DNA from: an uncultured Bacilli bacterium
Lineage (GTDB): Bacteria > Bacillota_I > Bacilli_A > RF39 > UBA660
DNA length: 37,847 nucleotides
Assembly: GCA_947629445.1 (NCBI GenBank)
Contig: CANRDU010000013.1
Coordinates: forward strand, 1-37,847
Reading direction: 5' to 3'
The notes under the pieces are model-generated. The model had not been told where the DNA came from, made no database searches, and saw only the letters and a program-made list of their open reading frames with translations. The position numbers were made by a program, and so were the translations under genes. Below, one piece after another: positions 16,372 to 25,367 of the stretch. Within the stretch, counting starts at the first letter, position 1. Each line of letters opens with the position of its first letter.

Positions 16372-16924
16372 ATAATTTCCACATCTCATAGTCATTACGA
16401 TGGGTAAGTACTTTTTGAAAATGTTCTTCTTTTGTATAGGCAAAAAAAGTAGGATCTAAAGTGCCATCATCATTTAGATTAAATAGCTCTCTTAGTGTTT
16501 TTATTTGATCACTTGTCACTTCTTTTCCACAGTATAGTACATTAGGAATCATAGAATAATCTATAAAGTGATTTTTTCCATGTGGTTGATTTAATTTTTC
16601 CCTTCTTGCAAACATGGTATATCCATAATAATGTACCAAAATATCTCGGAGATAACGGAACTGTGGCAATGCCTCTTTTTCTCTTCCCATTTTCCATAAT
16701 GATTGCAAATATTCTTCATATTCCTTGCGAATATCTGTTGTAGTAATTTCCTTGGCTATTCTTGCTGCTGATTTTTCAATTTGTTCAGAAGGATGTAGTC
16801 CTGTATATCCTCTAGCTAGTATGAATTCTCCATTCGGTTTAATAAAAGCATTTTTATGCTTAATGATACGACTTTTGGATTGGATATCTTCTCTTTGATA
16901 AACTGTTAATTTTCTTATATGCAT
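16370..16924 (-). CDS. Conserved-looking protein of unknown function
   Basis: I do not recognise this 184-residue protein. It has no membrane segment or signal peptide and is charged and mostly helical in appearance. It opens with IRKLTVYQREDIQ and contains AFIKPNGEFILARGYTGLHPSEQIEKSA, which suggests a small folded N-terminal part. A phrase 'LRDILVHYYGYTMFARRE' lies in the middle. The ribosome site is weak (AGAAAGAAG). The coding frame is clean, and its end lies in a shared terminator. It is divergent from the inositol-monophosphatase-family gene across 173 bases. Confidence 0.7.
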   Translation of the reverse strand: MHIRKLTVYQREDIQSKSRIIKHKNAFIKPNGEFILARGYTGLHPSEQIEKSAARIAKEITTTDIRKEYEEYLQSLWKMGREKEALPQFRYLRDILVHYYGYTMFARREKLNQPHGKNHFIDYSMIPNVLYCGKEVTSDQIKTLRELFNLNDDGTLDPTFFAYTKEEHFQKVLTHRNDYEMWKL

Positions 16925-17097
16925 TTATATTCTTCTTTCTATGTTAAAACCATTAGGAATGATTTTTTATTGGCAGTAGTATATCTTATCTTTCCTAACG
17001 TACTTTTTATTATACAATAAATCCGAAGTAAATTCTATAAAGAGTAGAAAAAAGATGAGAAAAGGTGTATAGTTAGTAACGAATAGGAGTGAGAAAC

Positions 17098-17883
17098 ATG
17101 GAAGAATATCTAGAATTTGCAATAGAAATTGCTAAATATGCTGGTGGCATTATGAGAAAGTACTTCCAAGAAGATAATGGTTCCTCTTATAAAGGGGATA
17201 ATACGATAGTGACAAAGGCAGATACCGAGATTAATCATTATCTTATTGAGAGAGTAAAAGAAAGATATCCCGAACATAGTGTAGATGGTGAAGAAGAAAA
17301 GTTTGGTACAAGTAACTACGTATGGATTTGTGATCCTGTGGATGGAACGGCCATGTATGCTAGACATATTCCTGTTGCTGTTTTTTCCCTTGCTCTTGTC
17401 GTGGATGGAAAACCAGTGATAGGTGTTGTCTATGATCCTTTTTTAAATCGTCTTTACCAAGCTATAGAGGGAAAAGGAGCCTACTGTAATGATATACCTA
17501 TTCATGTAAGTGATATTGTTTTAGGTGATAAAAGGAGTGTATCTAATTTTGATATATGGGTAGATGCACCTTATGATATTAGTGAGGTTATGAAGAAATT
17601 GGAAAAGCAGAGTTACTTTGTTGCCATTGGTAGTGTAATTAGAGCTTCGATGTGTGTTGCAACCGGAGACTTTAATGCTGCCATTTTTCCTGGAGGAGCG
17701 GGAAAATATTGTGATATGGCAGCCGTTAAGGTAATCGTTGAAGAAGCGGGAGGCAAAGTTACCAATTTATTTGGAGAGAATCAACGATATGATCAAACTA
17801 TTCAAGGTGCGATTATCAGCAACGGAAAAGTACATGATGAAATAGAGGAAGTATTAAAAAAATATATGAAAAAAAAGATATAG
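17098..17883 (+). CDS. Inositol monophosphatase family protein
   Basis: The 261-residue enzyme belongs to the Mg-dependent, Li-sensitive phosphatase superfamily. It has VDGEEEK (metal Glu), the signature WICDPVDGTAMYARHIP with Asp79 and Asp82, and GKYCDMAAVKVIVEEAGGKVT near the end with the third metal Asp. Substrates in the family are inositol phosphates, 3'-phosphoadenosine phosphate or fructose-1,6-bisphosphate; which one applies here is not clear. The start at 17098 is preceded by TAGGAG (17084-17089). An in-frame GTG at 17089 overlaps that ribosome site and is rejected. Confidence 0.9.
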   Translation: MEEYLEFAIEIAKYAGGIMRKYFQEDNGSSYKGDNTIVTKADTEINHYLIERVKERYPEHSVDGEEEKFGTSNYVWICDPVDGTAMYARHIPVAVFSLALVVDGKPVIGVVYDPFLNRLYQAIEGKGAYCNDIPIHVSDIVLGDKRSVSNFDIWVDAPYDISEVMKKLEKQSYFVAIGSVIRASMCVATGDFNAAIFPGGAGKYCDMAAVKVIVEEAGGKVTNLFGENQRYDQTIQGAIISNGKVHDEIEEVLKKYMKKKI

Positions 17884-17898
17884 AAATATATCTTTTTT
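17871..17898. terminator. Bidirectional terminator
   Basis: A perfect 12-pair stem with a GAAA tetraloop (17883-17886), A run on the left and T run on the right. It contains the stop codons of both convergent genes. Confidence 0.9.
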
Positions 17899-19360
17899 AG
17901 TTACTTACTCTATGTATGACCATTGGGGTATCATAGGTAATTGCTTTAAATTCATAGCCATGGTTCTTTCCATAACGAATAATATCACGAAGAGCATCTC
18001 TCGTATAAGTTTTGGTATCGTGCATTAAGACCACATTTGCTCTTTTTTTCGATAGGGCAGAAATGACATTATTATATACTTTTTCTTTGGTGTGAACTGC
18101 GCCGGCATCCCCACTGGAAACGTTCCAATCAAAGTAGTGATATCCTCTTTTTACTACTTCATTAACAAGTAGAGTCATAATACCTTTACTATAATTGCGA
18201 CTTACGGTATTACTACTACCACCAGGAAAACGAATAATTTTGGCATCTTCGCCAGTGATTCTTTGAACACGATCATGAACAATTTTCAGGTCATCAAAAT
18301 AGGCTTTTTCAGAAGCATATACTTTCGCATAGTCATGAGTAGCGGTATGAAGCGCTACGGTATGTCCTTCTTCATAAGCTCTCTTGATTAAACTGTCTGG
18401 ACCATTATTGGTAACAAAGAAAGTAGCTTTTACTTTTTCTTCTTTCAAAATATCTAAAATAACATTAGTAGTTCCTTCATGAGGACCATCATCGAAAGTT
18501 AAATAAATAACACCAGTTTTTCCGTCATCCTCGGTTTTTTCAGGAACTTTTGCCTTTTCTTTTACCGTAATACTTCTTTTAACAGATGTTTCATTGCCAG
18601 AACTATCTTGAACACGATAAGTAAGGGTATAGACACCTGCTTTTTTCGTATTGACGCTTCCTTCAATTTTTACTTTTTTGGTAATATCTCCATCTACGTT
18701 ATCAAGAGCTTTATAACCGGGTTCTTTAAAAGTATCATTAACATTGATGGTAATACTTTTACTTCCAGATAGCGTAATGGTTGGCTTTTCTTTATCTTGT
18801 ACGGTAATATTTCTACTAACAGATGTTTCATTACCAAAACGATCTTGGACTTGATAAGTAAGAGTGTAGGAACCTATCTTTTTCGTGTCGATATCGCCAT
18901 CAACTGTGACTTTTTCGGTAATATCTCCATCTACATTATCATAAGCTTTATAACCAGGTTCTTTAAAAGTATCATTGACATTCATCACCATATTTTCGTC
19001 CCCTAAGAGGGTAATCGTTGGATTTTCCATATCTTTTACAATGACAGTCCTACTTACTTTATTTTTGAATGGACCATATTTAATTTGATACTCAATTTTA
19101 TAGGATCCTAGTTGTTTGGTATTCACTTCACCACTTACTGTAATATATTTCGATATATTTTTGCCATTTAATAATGCTTTCGCACCTTCATCCGTATAAT
19201 CATCATTAATATTAATAACAACAGTTTGATCACCAATTAGGGAAATTTCTGGTGTCATGAGAGTCATTCCAATGATCATTATCAAAAATAAAAGAATACA
19301 GACAGCACCGACCCAAATAGGTCTTTGAATTTCTTTTCGAAAATGTACCAATGAAATCAT
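17897..19360 (-). CDS. Anchored polysaccharide deacetylase with three Ig-like (DUF5011) repeats
   Basis: The 487-residue product has one N-terminal membrane segment (PIWVGAVCILLFLIMIIGM). Three tandem Ig-like modules of about 75 residues follow; two share NDTFKEPGYKA.DNVDGDIT and end YTLTYxVQDxxGNETSV. The C-terminal NodB domain has TFDDGP, HTATH (metal His pair), RFPGGSSN, DWNVSSGDA and LMHD. It should act outside the cell on wall GlcNAc, like PgdA. The promoter at 19373-19401 excludes a longer frame starting at 19405. AGGAG touches the ATG at 19360 directly; the TTG at 19351 has nine-base spacing to it and is a real alternative start. Confidence 0.9.
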   Translation of the reverse strand: MISLVHFRKEIQRPIWVGAVCILLFLIMIIGMTLMTPEISLIGDQTVVININDDYTDEGAKALLNGKNISKYITVSGEVNTKQLGSYKIEYQIKYGPFKNKVSRTVIVKDMENPTITLLGDENMVMNVNDTFKEPGYKAYDNVDGDITEKVTVDGDIDTKKIGSYTLTYQVQDRFGNETSVSRNITVQDKEKPTITLSGSKSITINVNDTFKEPGYKALDNVDGDITKKVKIEGSVNTKKAGVYTLTYRVQDSSGNETSVKRSITVKEKAKVPEKTEDDGKTGVIYLTFDDGPHEGTTNVILDILKEEKVKATFFVTNNGPDSLIKRAYEEGHTVALHTATHDYAKVYASEKAYFDDLKIVHDRVQRITGEDAKIIRFPGGSSNTVSRNYSKGIMTLLVNEVVKRGYHYFDWNVSSGDAGAVHTKEKVYNNVISALSKKRANVVLMHDTKTYTRDALRDIIRYGKNHGYEFKAITYDTPMVIHRVSN

Positions 19361-19372
19361 CTCCTCTTCTTT

Positions 19373-19401
19373 ATTATACTTTCCTAGTATGGAAAATTCA
19401 A
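19373..19401 (-). promoter_or_regulatory. Promoter of the deacetylase gene
   Basis: On the reverse strand TTGAAT (19401-19396), 17 bases, TATAAT (19378-19373). The transcript would start about six bases before the ATG. Confidence 0.65.
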
Positions 19402-19442
19402 GCATAGAAGAATTAAAAAAAGTATAGTTTTTTTTACTTTTG

Positions 19443-19451
19443 TGATATAAT
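19443..19451 (+). promoter_or_regulatory. Extended -10 promoter
   Basis: TG-A-TATAAT, 27 bases before the membrane protein start; no good -35 element. Confidence 0.6.
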
Positions 19452-19478
19452 GAGCACAGTTAGGAAGAAGGTTTTAAT

Positions 19479-20864
19479 ATGTATATCCTATCGATTGTTT
19501 CGGTTTTATTTTTTTTAATCACATTATCGCTTTTTTTATATTTTGTTTACAAAAGAGATATGATGAAAACAACGTTTTCTTTAGGTACTAATGTAATAAC
19601 GTTTATAGAGTCTTTTCTATTAACGCGGATATATCTTTCTTTTTTTGGAAATTCTTTAGAGGGCGTTTATTTTAAAATTTTAGAGGAATCGAATGGAACT
19701 TGGGTTAACCAAGCGGCAACGGGAGATTTTCTTTTAATGATTTCCAGTATTACAACAGGTATTCTCTTTTTCCTATTCATTTATTGGGTTTTACTCATCA
19801 TTAACCATTTTCTAAAAAAATTTATCTTTTCTAAGATTTTTCATGAACGTTATAAGGATTATACTTCCTCAAAACAAATCATTCCTCTTAAATTGATTAT
19901 GGGTATTCTCTCTTTTGGAATTACGTCTTTTGTTTTATTGTTTCCGCTTGGAACGGTAGTACGAATTGTAAATCAATCTTTTGATAATTGTCACATAGAA
20001 ATTCCTAAAGAAGGAAAACCGCTTCTTCAAAATCCTATTCTTTATAGTTATTCTTTACTGGGAAGTGCTTCATTCTTTGATAGCCTTACAAAGTTACCAG
20101 AAAGTAATTATCAAATCAAGAATAGCGAGGAATTAAAAGGAATGATTACGATTGCTTTATCGGGCATCAATATTGCGAATAACCAAAATGTCCAAGAGAA
20201 TGTAGAAATTTTAAGAGAAAATTTACATTCTACTTATTTAGTATCTGGTTTTATAGGGGAACTTTCTACGAATGCGGCTTTGCAATTCGAGCAAGAGAAA
20301 CCTTTTATGGGGATAGAAGTGAAAACAAGCGATTCTCAAATGAAAATATTAATGAATGACATTTTTGCTATTATGTCTGATTGGAATCGAGAAAAATTTT
20401 TAAACGATATCGACACGGTATTAAATGTTTATTTATTAGTATGGAATAGAAATGTGGAACATCCAGATGATAGTGGGGCACTAGTGAGTGCTTTAGAGGA
20501 TGAAGAATTTAGTAAAACTTTATTTGTCGAGTTATTTCGTAATGAAGATTTTAAGGCGATGATTCCTTCTTTTATGAACTTTGGTGTTAATAAATTGTTA
20601 GAAACTCTTAAGATTCAAAGTAATGCTGAATATATTCAAACGGTCAATTTAGACGATTTAACAAAAGAAGATATTGAGAAGGAAGCTCGTATATTTTCGA
20701 GTGCTTTAAGACAGATAAAACAGATTCAAAAATTAAAAGAAGGAGATTTGCAAAATGTAGATTTTGAGGATATGTATCAAAGTATCCAAGAAATTCAAAA
20801 AAGCAAATTATTAGGGGATATGCTTTACAATCTTCTATATCAAATGTTGTTAAATTTATCATAA
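19479..20864 (+). CDS. Multi-pass membrane protein of unknown function
   Basis: The 461-residue product has about four membrane segments in its first 165 residues (near 2-23, 36-55, 83-107 and 137-160). A soluble, mostly helical domain of about 290 residues follows, and it ends in a Leu-rich helix. The N-terminal arrangement loosely recalls CvpA-type proteins, but I see no diagnostic motif. No enzyme residues could be named. AGAAGG lies eight bases before the ATG. A terminator separates it from the next gene. Confidence 0.8.
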   Translation: MYILSIVSVLFFLITLSLFLYFVYKRDMMKTTFSLGTNVITFIESFLLTRIYLSFFGNSLEGVYFKILEESNGTWVNQAATGDFLLMISSITTGILFFLFIYWVLLIINHFLKKFIFSKIFHERYKDYTSSKQIIPLKLIMGILSFGITSFVLLFPLGTVVRIVNQSFDNCHIEIPKEGKPLLQNPILYSYSLLGSASFFDSLTKLPESNYQIKNSEELKGMITIALSGINIANNQNVQENVEILRENLHSTYLVSGFIGELSTNAALQFEQEKPFMGIEVKTSDSQMKILMNDIFAIMSDWNREKFLNDIDTVLNVYLLVWNRNVEHPDDSGALVSALEDEEFSKTLFVELFRNEDFKAMIPSFMNFGVNKLLETLKIQSNAEYIQTVNLDDLTKEDIEKEARIFSSALRQIKQIQKLKEGDLQNVDFEDMYQSIQEIQKSKLLGDMLYNLLYQMLLNLS

Positions 20865-20886
20865 CGAAAATTTTATAAATTCATGG

Positions 20887-20918
20887 AAGAGAAAGGGATA
20901 TTCTTTCTCTTTTTTTTG
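20887..20918 (+). terminator. Rho-independent terminator
   Basis: AAGAGAAAG, seven-base loop, CTTTCTCTT and a T run. Confidence 0.85.
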
Positions 20919-20921
20919 CAG

Positions 20922-20927
20922 TATAAT
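20922..20927 (+). promoter_or_regulatory. Probable -10 element
   Basis: TATAAT directly after the preceding T run and 37 bases before the start at 20965; no clear -35. Confidence 0.45.
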
Positions 20928-20964
20928 AATGGTGATAGTAGGAAGTTAAAGGAGCTTACTGAAT

Positions 20965-23661
20965 ATGGAGAAAAAGAAAAAACGAAAAATAAAAAAGGAA
21001 GTTATTTGGATTGGAGGAGTTGGAATTGCGATAATAATTCTAGCTATTATATTATGGCTTTTCTTTCATTTTAAAACCTCCAAAGAAAAAAATCCGAATG
21101 TGGATAAAACATATTTGTACTTAGGGGAAACCATCGATTTGGGGGAGTATCAAGTTACATATTATATGAATAATATGTATGTTGTAAATCAAGATAATAA
21201 ATCTGCTTTAATGGATGAAAATGGTAATTTGAAGACACAATTTATTTATGATTATATCGAAAATTTAGGGAACTTAATGATTTTAATGAAAGATGATAAG
21301 TATAGTGTTGTGAATCAAGATTTAGAAACTCTTTTTGATGATGCCTATGTAAATGATGCTACTTTTTGTGATGAAAATCATTTTATCCTTCGTAGGGATT
21401 CTGGCTATACTTTGATTGATAAAGATGGCAAAATCTTATTAGAGGGATATGATGAGATTTCTTGTCAAAATGGATATGTAATTGCTCAAAAAGATGGTAA
21501 GGATGAGGTTTACGATTCTTCCTTACATTTACTATTAGAGGATGTTCATGTAGCCATGATTCCTTTTTACGATTTCTACTTATCTGCTATTAATTCTAAT
21601 TTTATATTGTTAAAAGAGGATACGCATTATCAAATTTATTATGTATCTTCTAAAGAACTTTCTAGTAGTTATGATTATGCTACCATAACCAATGATTATG
21701 TTGCCTATACAGAAGACAATCATATTATTGTGAAAGATAAAGAGGGAACGGTAGTAAATACTTTTGAAGAATCGTATACGGATTACACACTTATTACACC
21801 AGATATTATTTCCATAGCAGACAATCGTTGTAAGGACGAAGAATGGTATCAAGATTATCGTCGCCTTTATAATTCTAAGGGAGAAGAAATTAGTGATGGA
21901 CAATGTAATACCGTAAATCAGTATACTCACAGTACCATTGTACAGGATAAGAAAAATCATTTTACTGTTTATAACGATAAAGAACAATTATTTGAATATC
22001 AAGGGGAAGAAAACTCAACTTTAGTGGAAAATGAGTATTCGAAGTATCAATACTATAAGGAATCTGGACGCAATATCTATCTAGATAGCGAAGGAAAACA
22101 GAAATTCAGCAATTGTGCTTATGGTGTAGAACAGTTAGATGAGGATATTTATTTATGTAATCCTGCTGAAAATATTTCTTACATTTATGTAGGAGAAAAA
22201 CAGTTGTTCCCTAATGCTTATAGGGTGGTTTCCTATCAAGGGGATTATTTCTTTATTGTACAAGGAAAAACATCAAAATATGGGTTATTAGATAGAGAAG
22301 GAAATCAAATTTTAGAAGAAAAGTATGATGACATCAATATTTATAATGATGTTGTTATTATTTCTTATCAGGGGAAAACCTACGCTAAAAAAATTCAGAA
22401 AGGAAATTATGAGGACTACAAACAGTATTTAGCTAGTCCAAGAGATATTGAAGAGATTAAGAAAGAAGAAGAAAAAATACCATCTGATTTTACGGTGGAT
22501 ATTAATTCTTTGGTCAAGAAATACCACTTAGAAGATAAAAAAAAGATACTAGAAGGGAATTCAGAATTACTACGAGAAATCGTTTATCATGCTCAAAATA
22601 ATAAACAAATTAGTGAGGAAGATAGGGGATATCTATACAGTTTATTTGGAGTAATAGTCGATTATCAACAATATATGGATATTTCTAAATTATTAGAAAG
22701 TCTAGATACTTTGAAAATTTTTGTTTATGATGAAAAGCCAGAAAATATGAGGGATTTTTCTGCAGGGGAGTATCATTCCGATGACAATTCTATTCATATT
22801 TTAAAGTGGGAGTATGATTATGCTATCAGACATGAATTGATGCATTTTATATCCTTTGCTAATCAAAAAGATGGAAAGTTATATAGTTGTCCATCTGGCT
22901 TGAAAGAACAAATAGAGGTACTGGATCTTCCTTTTGAGGAACAAGCAAAGTGTGATAGTCAATATTTCAATACCTATAATACTTTTTTTGAAGAAGCAGG
23001 AGCAGAATACTTTACTAGGGTTGTTGATTTAGGAGAGTATTATCGCTCTTATCCACAAACAAATATTGCTTATAATCTTTTACAGTATATACTGGAAGAT
23101 GATTTTAAAGAGGTTCAATATTCCCTTTCTAAAGAAATAGCAGTTAGTAAATTATTGAATGAAAAACTAGGATATTCCTTAGAAGAGGTGGATGCTCTTT
23201 TAAATGCATTACATAATTTAAATCAATTAGAACAGGAATATATTACGGATATTCCTGAACAAGCCTATGTTCGCTATAAAGTAGCCGATGAACTTGTCAA
23301 ATTATATGAGACTAAAAAAATAGGGGATTGGAAGGATAACCCTTATGTTGCTTATTCTCTTTATACTATTTTAAATGCTGTTACGAATACGAAAGATGTA
23401 GATATCTATTTAAGCAAAAACCAAGAAGCAAAGTTGGACCATTATGAAGAATTAAAACAACTAGATTATGATAATTATAGTAATAGTCTTTTAAAAACAG
23501 AAAATATTGTTCTTTCTTATTCTGCCGATCCCTATTTTATGAGAGAAGGAAATCAATTTAAAATTGAATATTCTGTTTATAATAAAGGAAAATTGTGTGA
23601 AGTAGATATTTATTATGATGGAGTAGGAAAGATGTTAGATCATAAATTAGCTTGTGAATAA
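20965..23661 (+). CDS. Anchored protein with WG-like repeats and a HExxH metalloprotease-like domain
   Basis: The 898-residue product starts with a Lys-rich tip and one membrane segment (about 15-36). Residues about 45-480 are short repeated units such as ALMDENGNL, TLIDKDGKIL and GLLDREGNQILEEKYDDI, the pattern of WG-type beta repeats that probably form a propeller. Residues about 560-720 hold the zinc motif HELMH (623-627) and, some 50 residues on, FFEEAGAEYF (674-682), which can supply the third ligand. That is a gluzincin layout. No known peptidase family was recognised. The domain should face outside. AAAGGAG lies ten bases before the ATG. Confidence 0.8.
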   Translation: MEKKKKRKIKKEVIWIGGVGIAIIILAIILWLFFHFKTSKEKNPNVDKTYLYLGETIDLGEYQVTYYMNNMYVVNQDNKSALMDENGNLKTQFIYDYIENLGNLMILMKDDKYSVVNQDLETLFDDAYVNDATFCDENHFILRRDSGYTLIDKDGKILLEGYDEISCQNGYVIAQKDGKDEVYDSSLHLLLEDVHVAMIPFYDFYLSAINSNFILLKEDTHYQIYYVSSKELSSSYDYATITNDYVAYTEDNHIIVKDKEGTVVNTFEESYTDYTLITPDIISIADNRCKDEEWYQDYRRLYNSKGEEISDGQCNTVNQYTHSTIVQDKKNHFTVYNDKEQLFEYQGEENSTLVENEYSKYQYYKESGRNIYLDSEGKQKFSNCAYGVEQLDEDIYLCNPAENISYIYVGEKQLFPNAYRVVSYQGDYFFIVQGKTSKYGLLDREGNQILEEKYDDINIYNDVVIISYQGKTYAKKIQKGNYEDYKQYLASPRDIEEIKKEEEKIPSDFTVDINSLVKKYHLEDKKKILEGNSELLREIVYHAQNNKQISEEDRGYLYSLFGVIVDYQQYMDISKLLESLDTLKIFVYDEKPENMRDFSAGEYHSDDNSIHILKWEYDYAIRHELMHFISFANQKDGKLYSCPSGLKEQIEVLDLPFEEQAKCDSQYFNTYNTFFEEAGAEYFTRVVDLGEYYRSYPQTNIAYNLLQYILEDDFKEVQYSLSKEIAVSKLLNEKLGYSLEEVDALLNALHNLNQLEQEYITDIPEQAYVRYKVADELVKLYETKKIGDWKDNPYVAYSLYTILNAVTNTKDVDIYLSKNQEAKLDHYEELKQLDYDNYSNSLLKTENIVLSYSADPYFMREGNQFKIEYSVYNKGKLCEVDIYYDGVGKMLDHKLACE

Positions 23662-23721
23662 ACATGTTTGTTCATGAAAAAATAATTGTGATAATATGAT
23701 TTGGAATTTTAAGGAATAGTA

Positions 23722-23730
23722 TGATACAAT
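23722..23730 (+). promoter_or_regulatory. Extended -10 promoter
   Basis: TG-A-TACAAT, 33 bases before the next start. Confidence 0.55.
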
Positions 23731-23763
23731 ATAGACATTTCTAAGAAAGAGGGAAAGCATTCT

Positions 23764-24423
23764 ATGGCATTTGATATTAATAAAATGGCTTTAACAGACT
23801 GTGAACTTTATAATTCACAATATACTTTTTTTGCTCTACTAAAACGATATAACATTACTATGGTATCGCAATTGTTAGATGAGAAAGTAGTGGAAGAACT
23901 CAAATTACATTGCCGAAAAGATACACGAAACGAGTTATTAGGATTTATAGAACTAATTAAATATAAATATTTAGGAATACCTATGACATCTAATCAAAGA
24001 TTAAAGGAACCTTATCCAGGTGGCTTATTTTACTTTACTATTTTTGGCTTTAGTAAAGAGGATTGCCGACTATTAGACTATTATATACGACATAAGCAAC
24101 TAGATATGAGAGGTCGTCCTACCATAGAACTTTTCCGGGCATTAAATAGTTTGGAAGATTTGCCAAATAAACGGATGAAAGAGATTTTAAGAAATCATAT
24201 AGAGTATTATGACTTTGTAGAGTTAGCTTTAGCTAGCAAAGAAGAAAATTTAGATGGTGAGGATAATCAAGATGAAATTGCTTCTTTACAAGCACAGTTA
24301 AATCTCCTTTTAACGATGAGGCAAAAACTGAATTCGCAAATTGCTGATGTACAAGAAAAAATTCGAATCTCTACCAAACAAAAAAAGAAGGTGATTCAGG
24401 CTCATGAAACAGGAACTAACTGA
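23764..24423 (+). CDS. Unknown protein with C-terminal coiled coil
   Basis: I do not recognise this 219-residue protein. The first 60 residues (FFALLKRYNITMVSQLL..) have a faint likeness to the small HhH fold of the RNA polymerase alpha C-terminal domain. Residues 84-150 form a second helical part. The last 60 residues (QAQLNLLLTMRQKLNSQIAD) form a coiled coil with a Lys-rich tail. The ribosome site is GAGGGAAAG. A 45-residue coiled-coil protein overlaps its end, so the two may act as partners. Confidence 0.7.
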   Translation: MAFDINKMALTDCELYNSQYTFFALLKRYNITMVSQLLDEKVVEELKLHCRKDTRNELLGFIELIKYKYLGIPMTSNQRLKEPYPGGLFYFTIFGFSKEDCRLLDYYIRHKQLDMRGRPTIELFRALNSLEDLPNKRMKEILRNHIEYYDFVELALASKEENLDGEDNQDEIASLQAQLNLLLTMRQKLNSQIADVQEKIRISTKQKKKVIQAHETGTN

Positions 24424-24541
24424 GATGTTGAAAGAAGCTATTGAATTAGTAAAGATAGATATTATAGAAGAACAATCGGAATTAGATAATTTAATTACGC
24501 AATATCAAGAGTTAAATGATATTCCTCTAGAAGATGATTAA
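24404..24541 (+). CDS. Small acidic helical protein (45 residues)
   Basis: This short frame starts inside the end of the preceding gene (20-base overlap, different frame). The product begins MKQELTEMLKEAIELVKI, is fully helical in appearance with Leu/Ile heptads, and ends in LEDD. GAAGG and CAGG lie upstream. A second in-frame ATG at 24425 just after the upstream stop is an alternative start and also allows coupling. A strong terminator follows. No family was recognised; a small partner of the coiled coil in the previous protein is inferred. Confidence 0.6.
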   Translation: MKQELTEMLKEAIELVKIDIIEEQSELDNLITQYQELNDIPLEDD

Positions 24542-24542
24542 G

Positions 24543-24584
24543 AAAAAAGGATTCGGGTATGATACCGAAATCCTTTTTATTTTT
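24543..24584. terminator. Bidirectional terminator
   Basis: AAAAAGGATT pairs with AATCCTTTTT around an inner CGG-g-TA/TACCG stem. It serves both converging genes; the stop of the reverse gene lies in its right arm. Confidence 0.8.
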
Positions 24585-25344
24585 GCGCCTTAATAATGCT
24601 TTCATATTTTTGAAATAGTATATATCCCTTTTGAATAGCTTCTTCTATGGGATAGTTAGCAACATATTCTCTTAAAATATCAATGATAGACTGATTTTCA
24701 ATATATGTTTCATAAAATACGGTATAAGCGGATAAATCAGAGTTTGTATATTTTTGAAAAGTAGCATTATTGATAAGTGGATCTATCATCGCTTCACTCA
24801 AATACCAGGCAATATGGGGATTATCGAACTCTTCTTCACGATAATCAGGATATAGTTCTTTCCATTTTTCAAAATAGAGAAAATGGCATAATTCATGGAT
24901 GGCTGTAGCAATTAGGTCATCTTTCTTTTTACCGTAGTTGATATCAAAAATTCTACCGATAATATCCCTAGGAGCAACTGGTAATAGTCCCACCCGACAA
25001 GTGATTTTTTCATTTTCTTGCCACTTCACTTTTAGGACATTCTCTAAATCTTTCATAACTGCATCATTAATAATATCCCATTCTTTTTGATATCTTTCAA
25101 TATCTTGTGAATGGCTTTGCAAATTTTCTAAAATAGGTCTGACCTCTTTGGAAAGAACCATGTAAATTTCTTCTTGAGTCATATTTTCATTTAATTTTCC
25201 TATTAATTCTGGAAATAGTTTTAAAGTAAATTCGTAAAAATTAAGAGGACTATTTTTACTATTCATGGGATTCGCATACCAAACTAAACTATCTAAATTT
25301 TCTTCTATATCTAATTTTTGAAAAGTAACTTTTGGTAAAGACAT
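24577..25344 (-). CDS. HExxH zincin-like protein of unknown family
   Basis: The 255-residue protein has ATAIHELCHFLYFEKW (zinc motif 150-154) and, 30 residues on, WYLSEAMIDPL with Glu184 as possible third ligand. No signal peptide or membrane segment is seen, so it is probably cytoplasmic. The N-terminal half is helical and unknown to me. AGGAAGGAG stands before the ATG. It lies 23 bases downstream of the transglutaminase-like gene and is likely co-transcribed with it. Confidence 0.75.
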   Translation of the reverse strand: MSLPKVTFQKLDIEENLDSLVWYANPMNSKNSPLNFYEFTLKLFPELIGKLNENMTQEEIYMVLSKEVRPILENLQSHSQDIERYQKEWDIINDAVMKDLENVLKVKWQENEKITCRVGLLPVAPRDIIGRIFDINYGKKKDDLIATAIHELCHFLYFEKWKELYPDYREEEFDNPHIAWYLSEAMIDPLINNATFQKYTNSDLSAYTVFYETYIENQSIIDILREYVANYPIEEAIQKGYILFQKYESIIKAQK

Positions 25345-25367
25345 ATTTCATACTCCTTCCTAGTACT

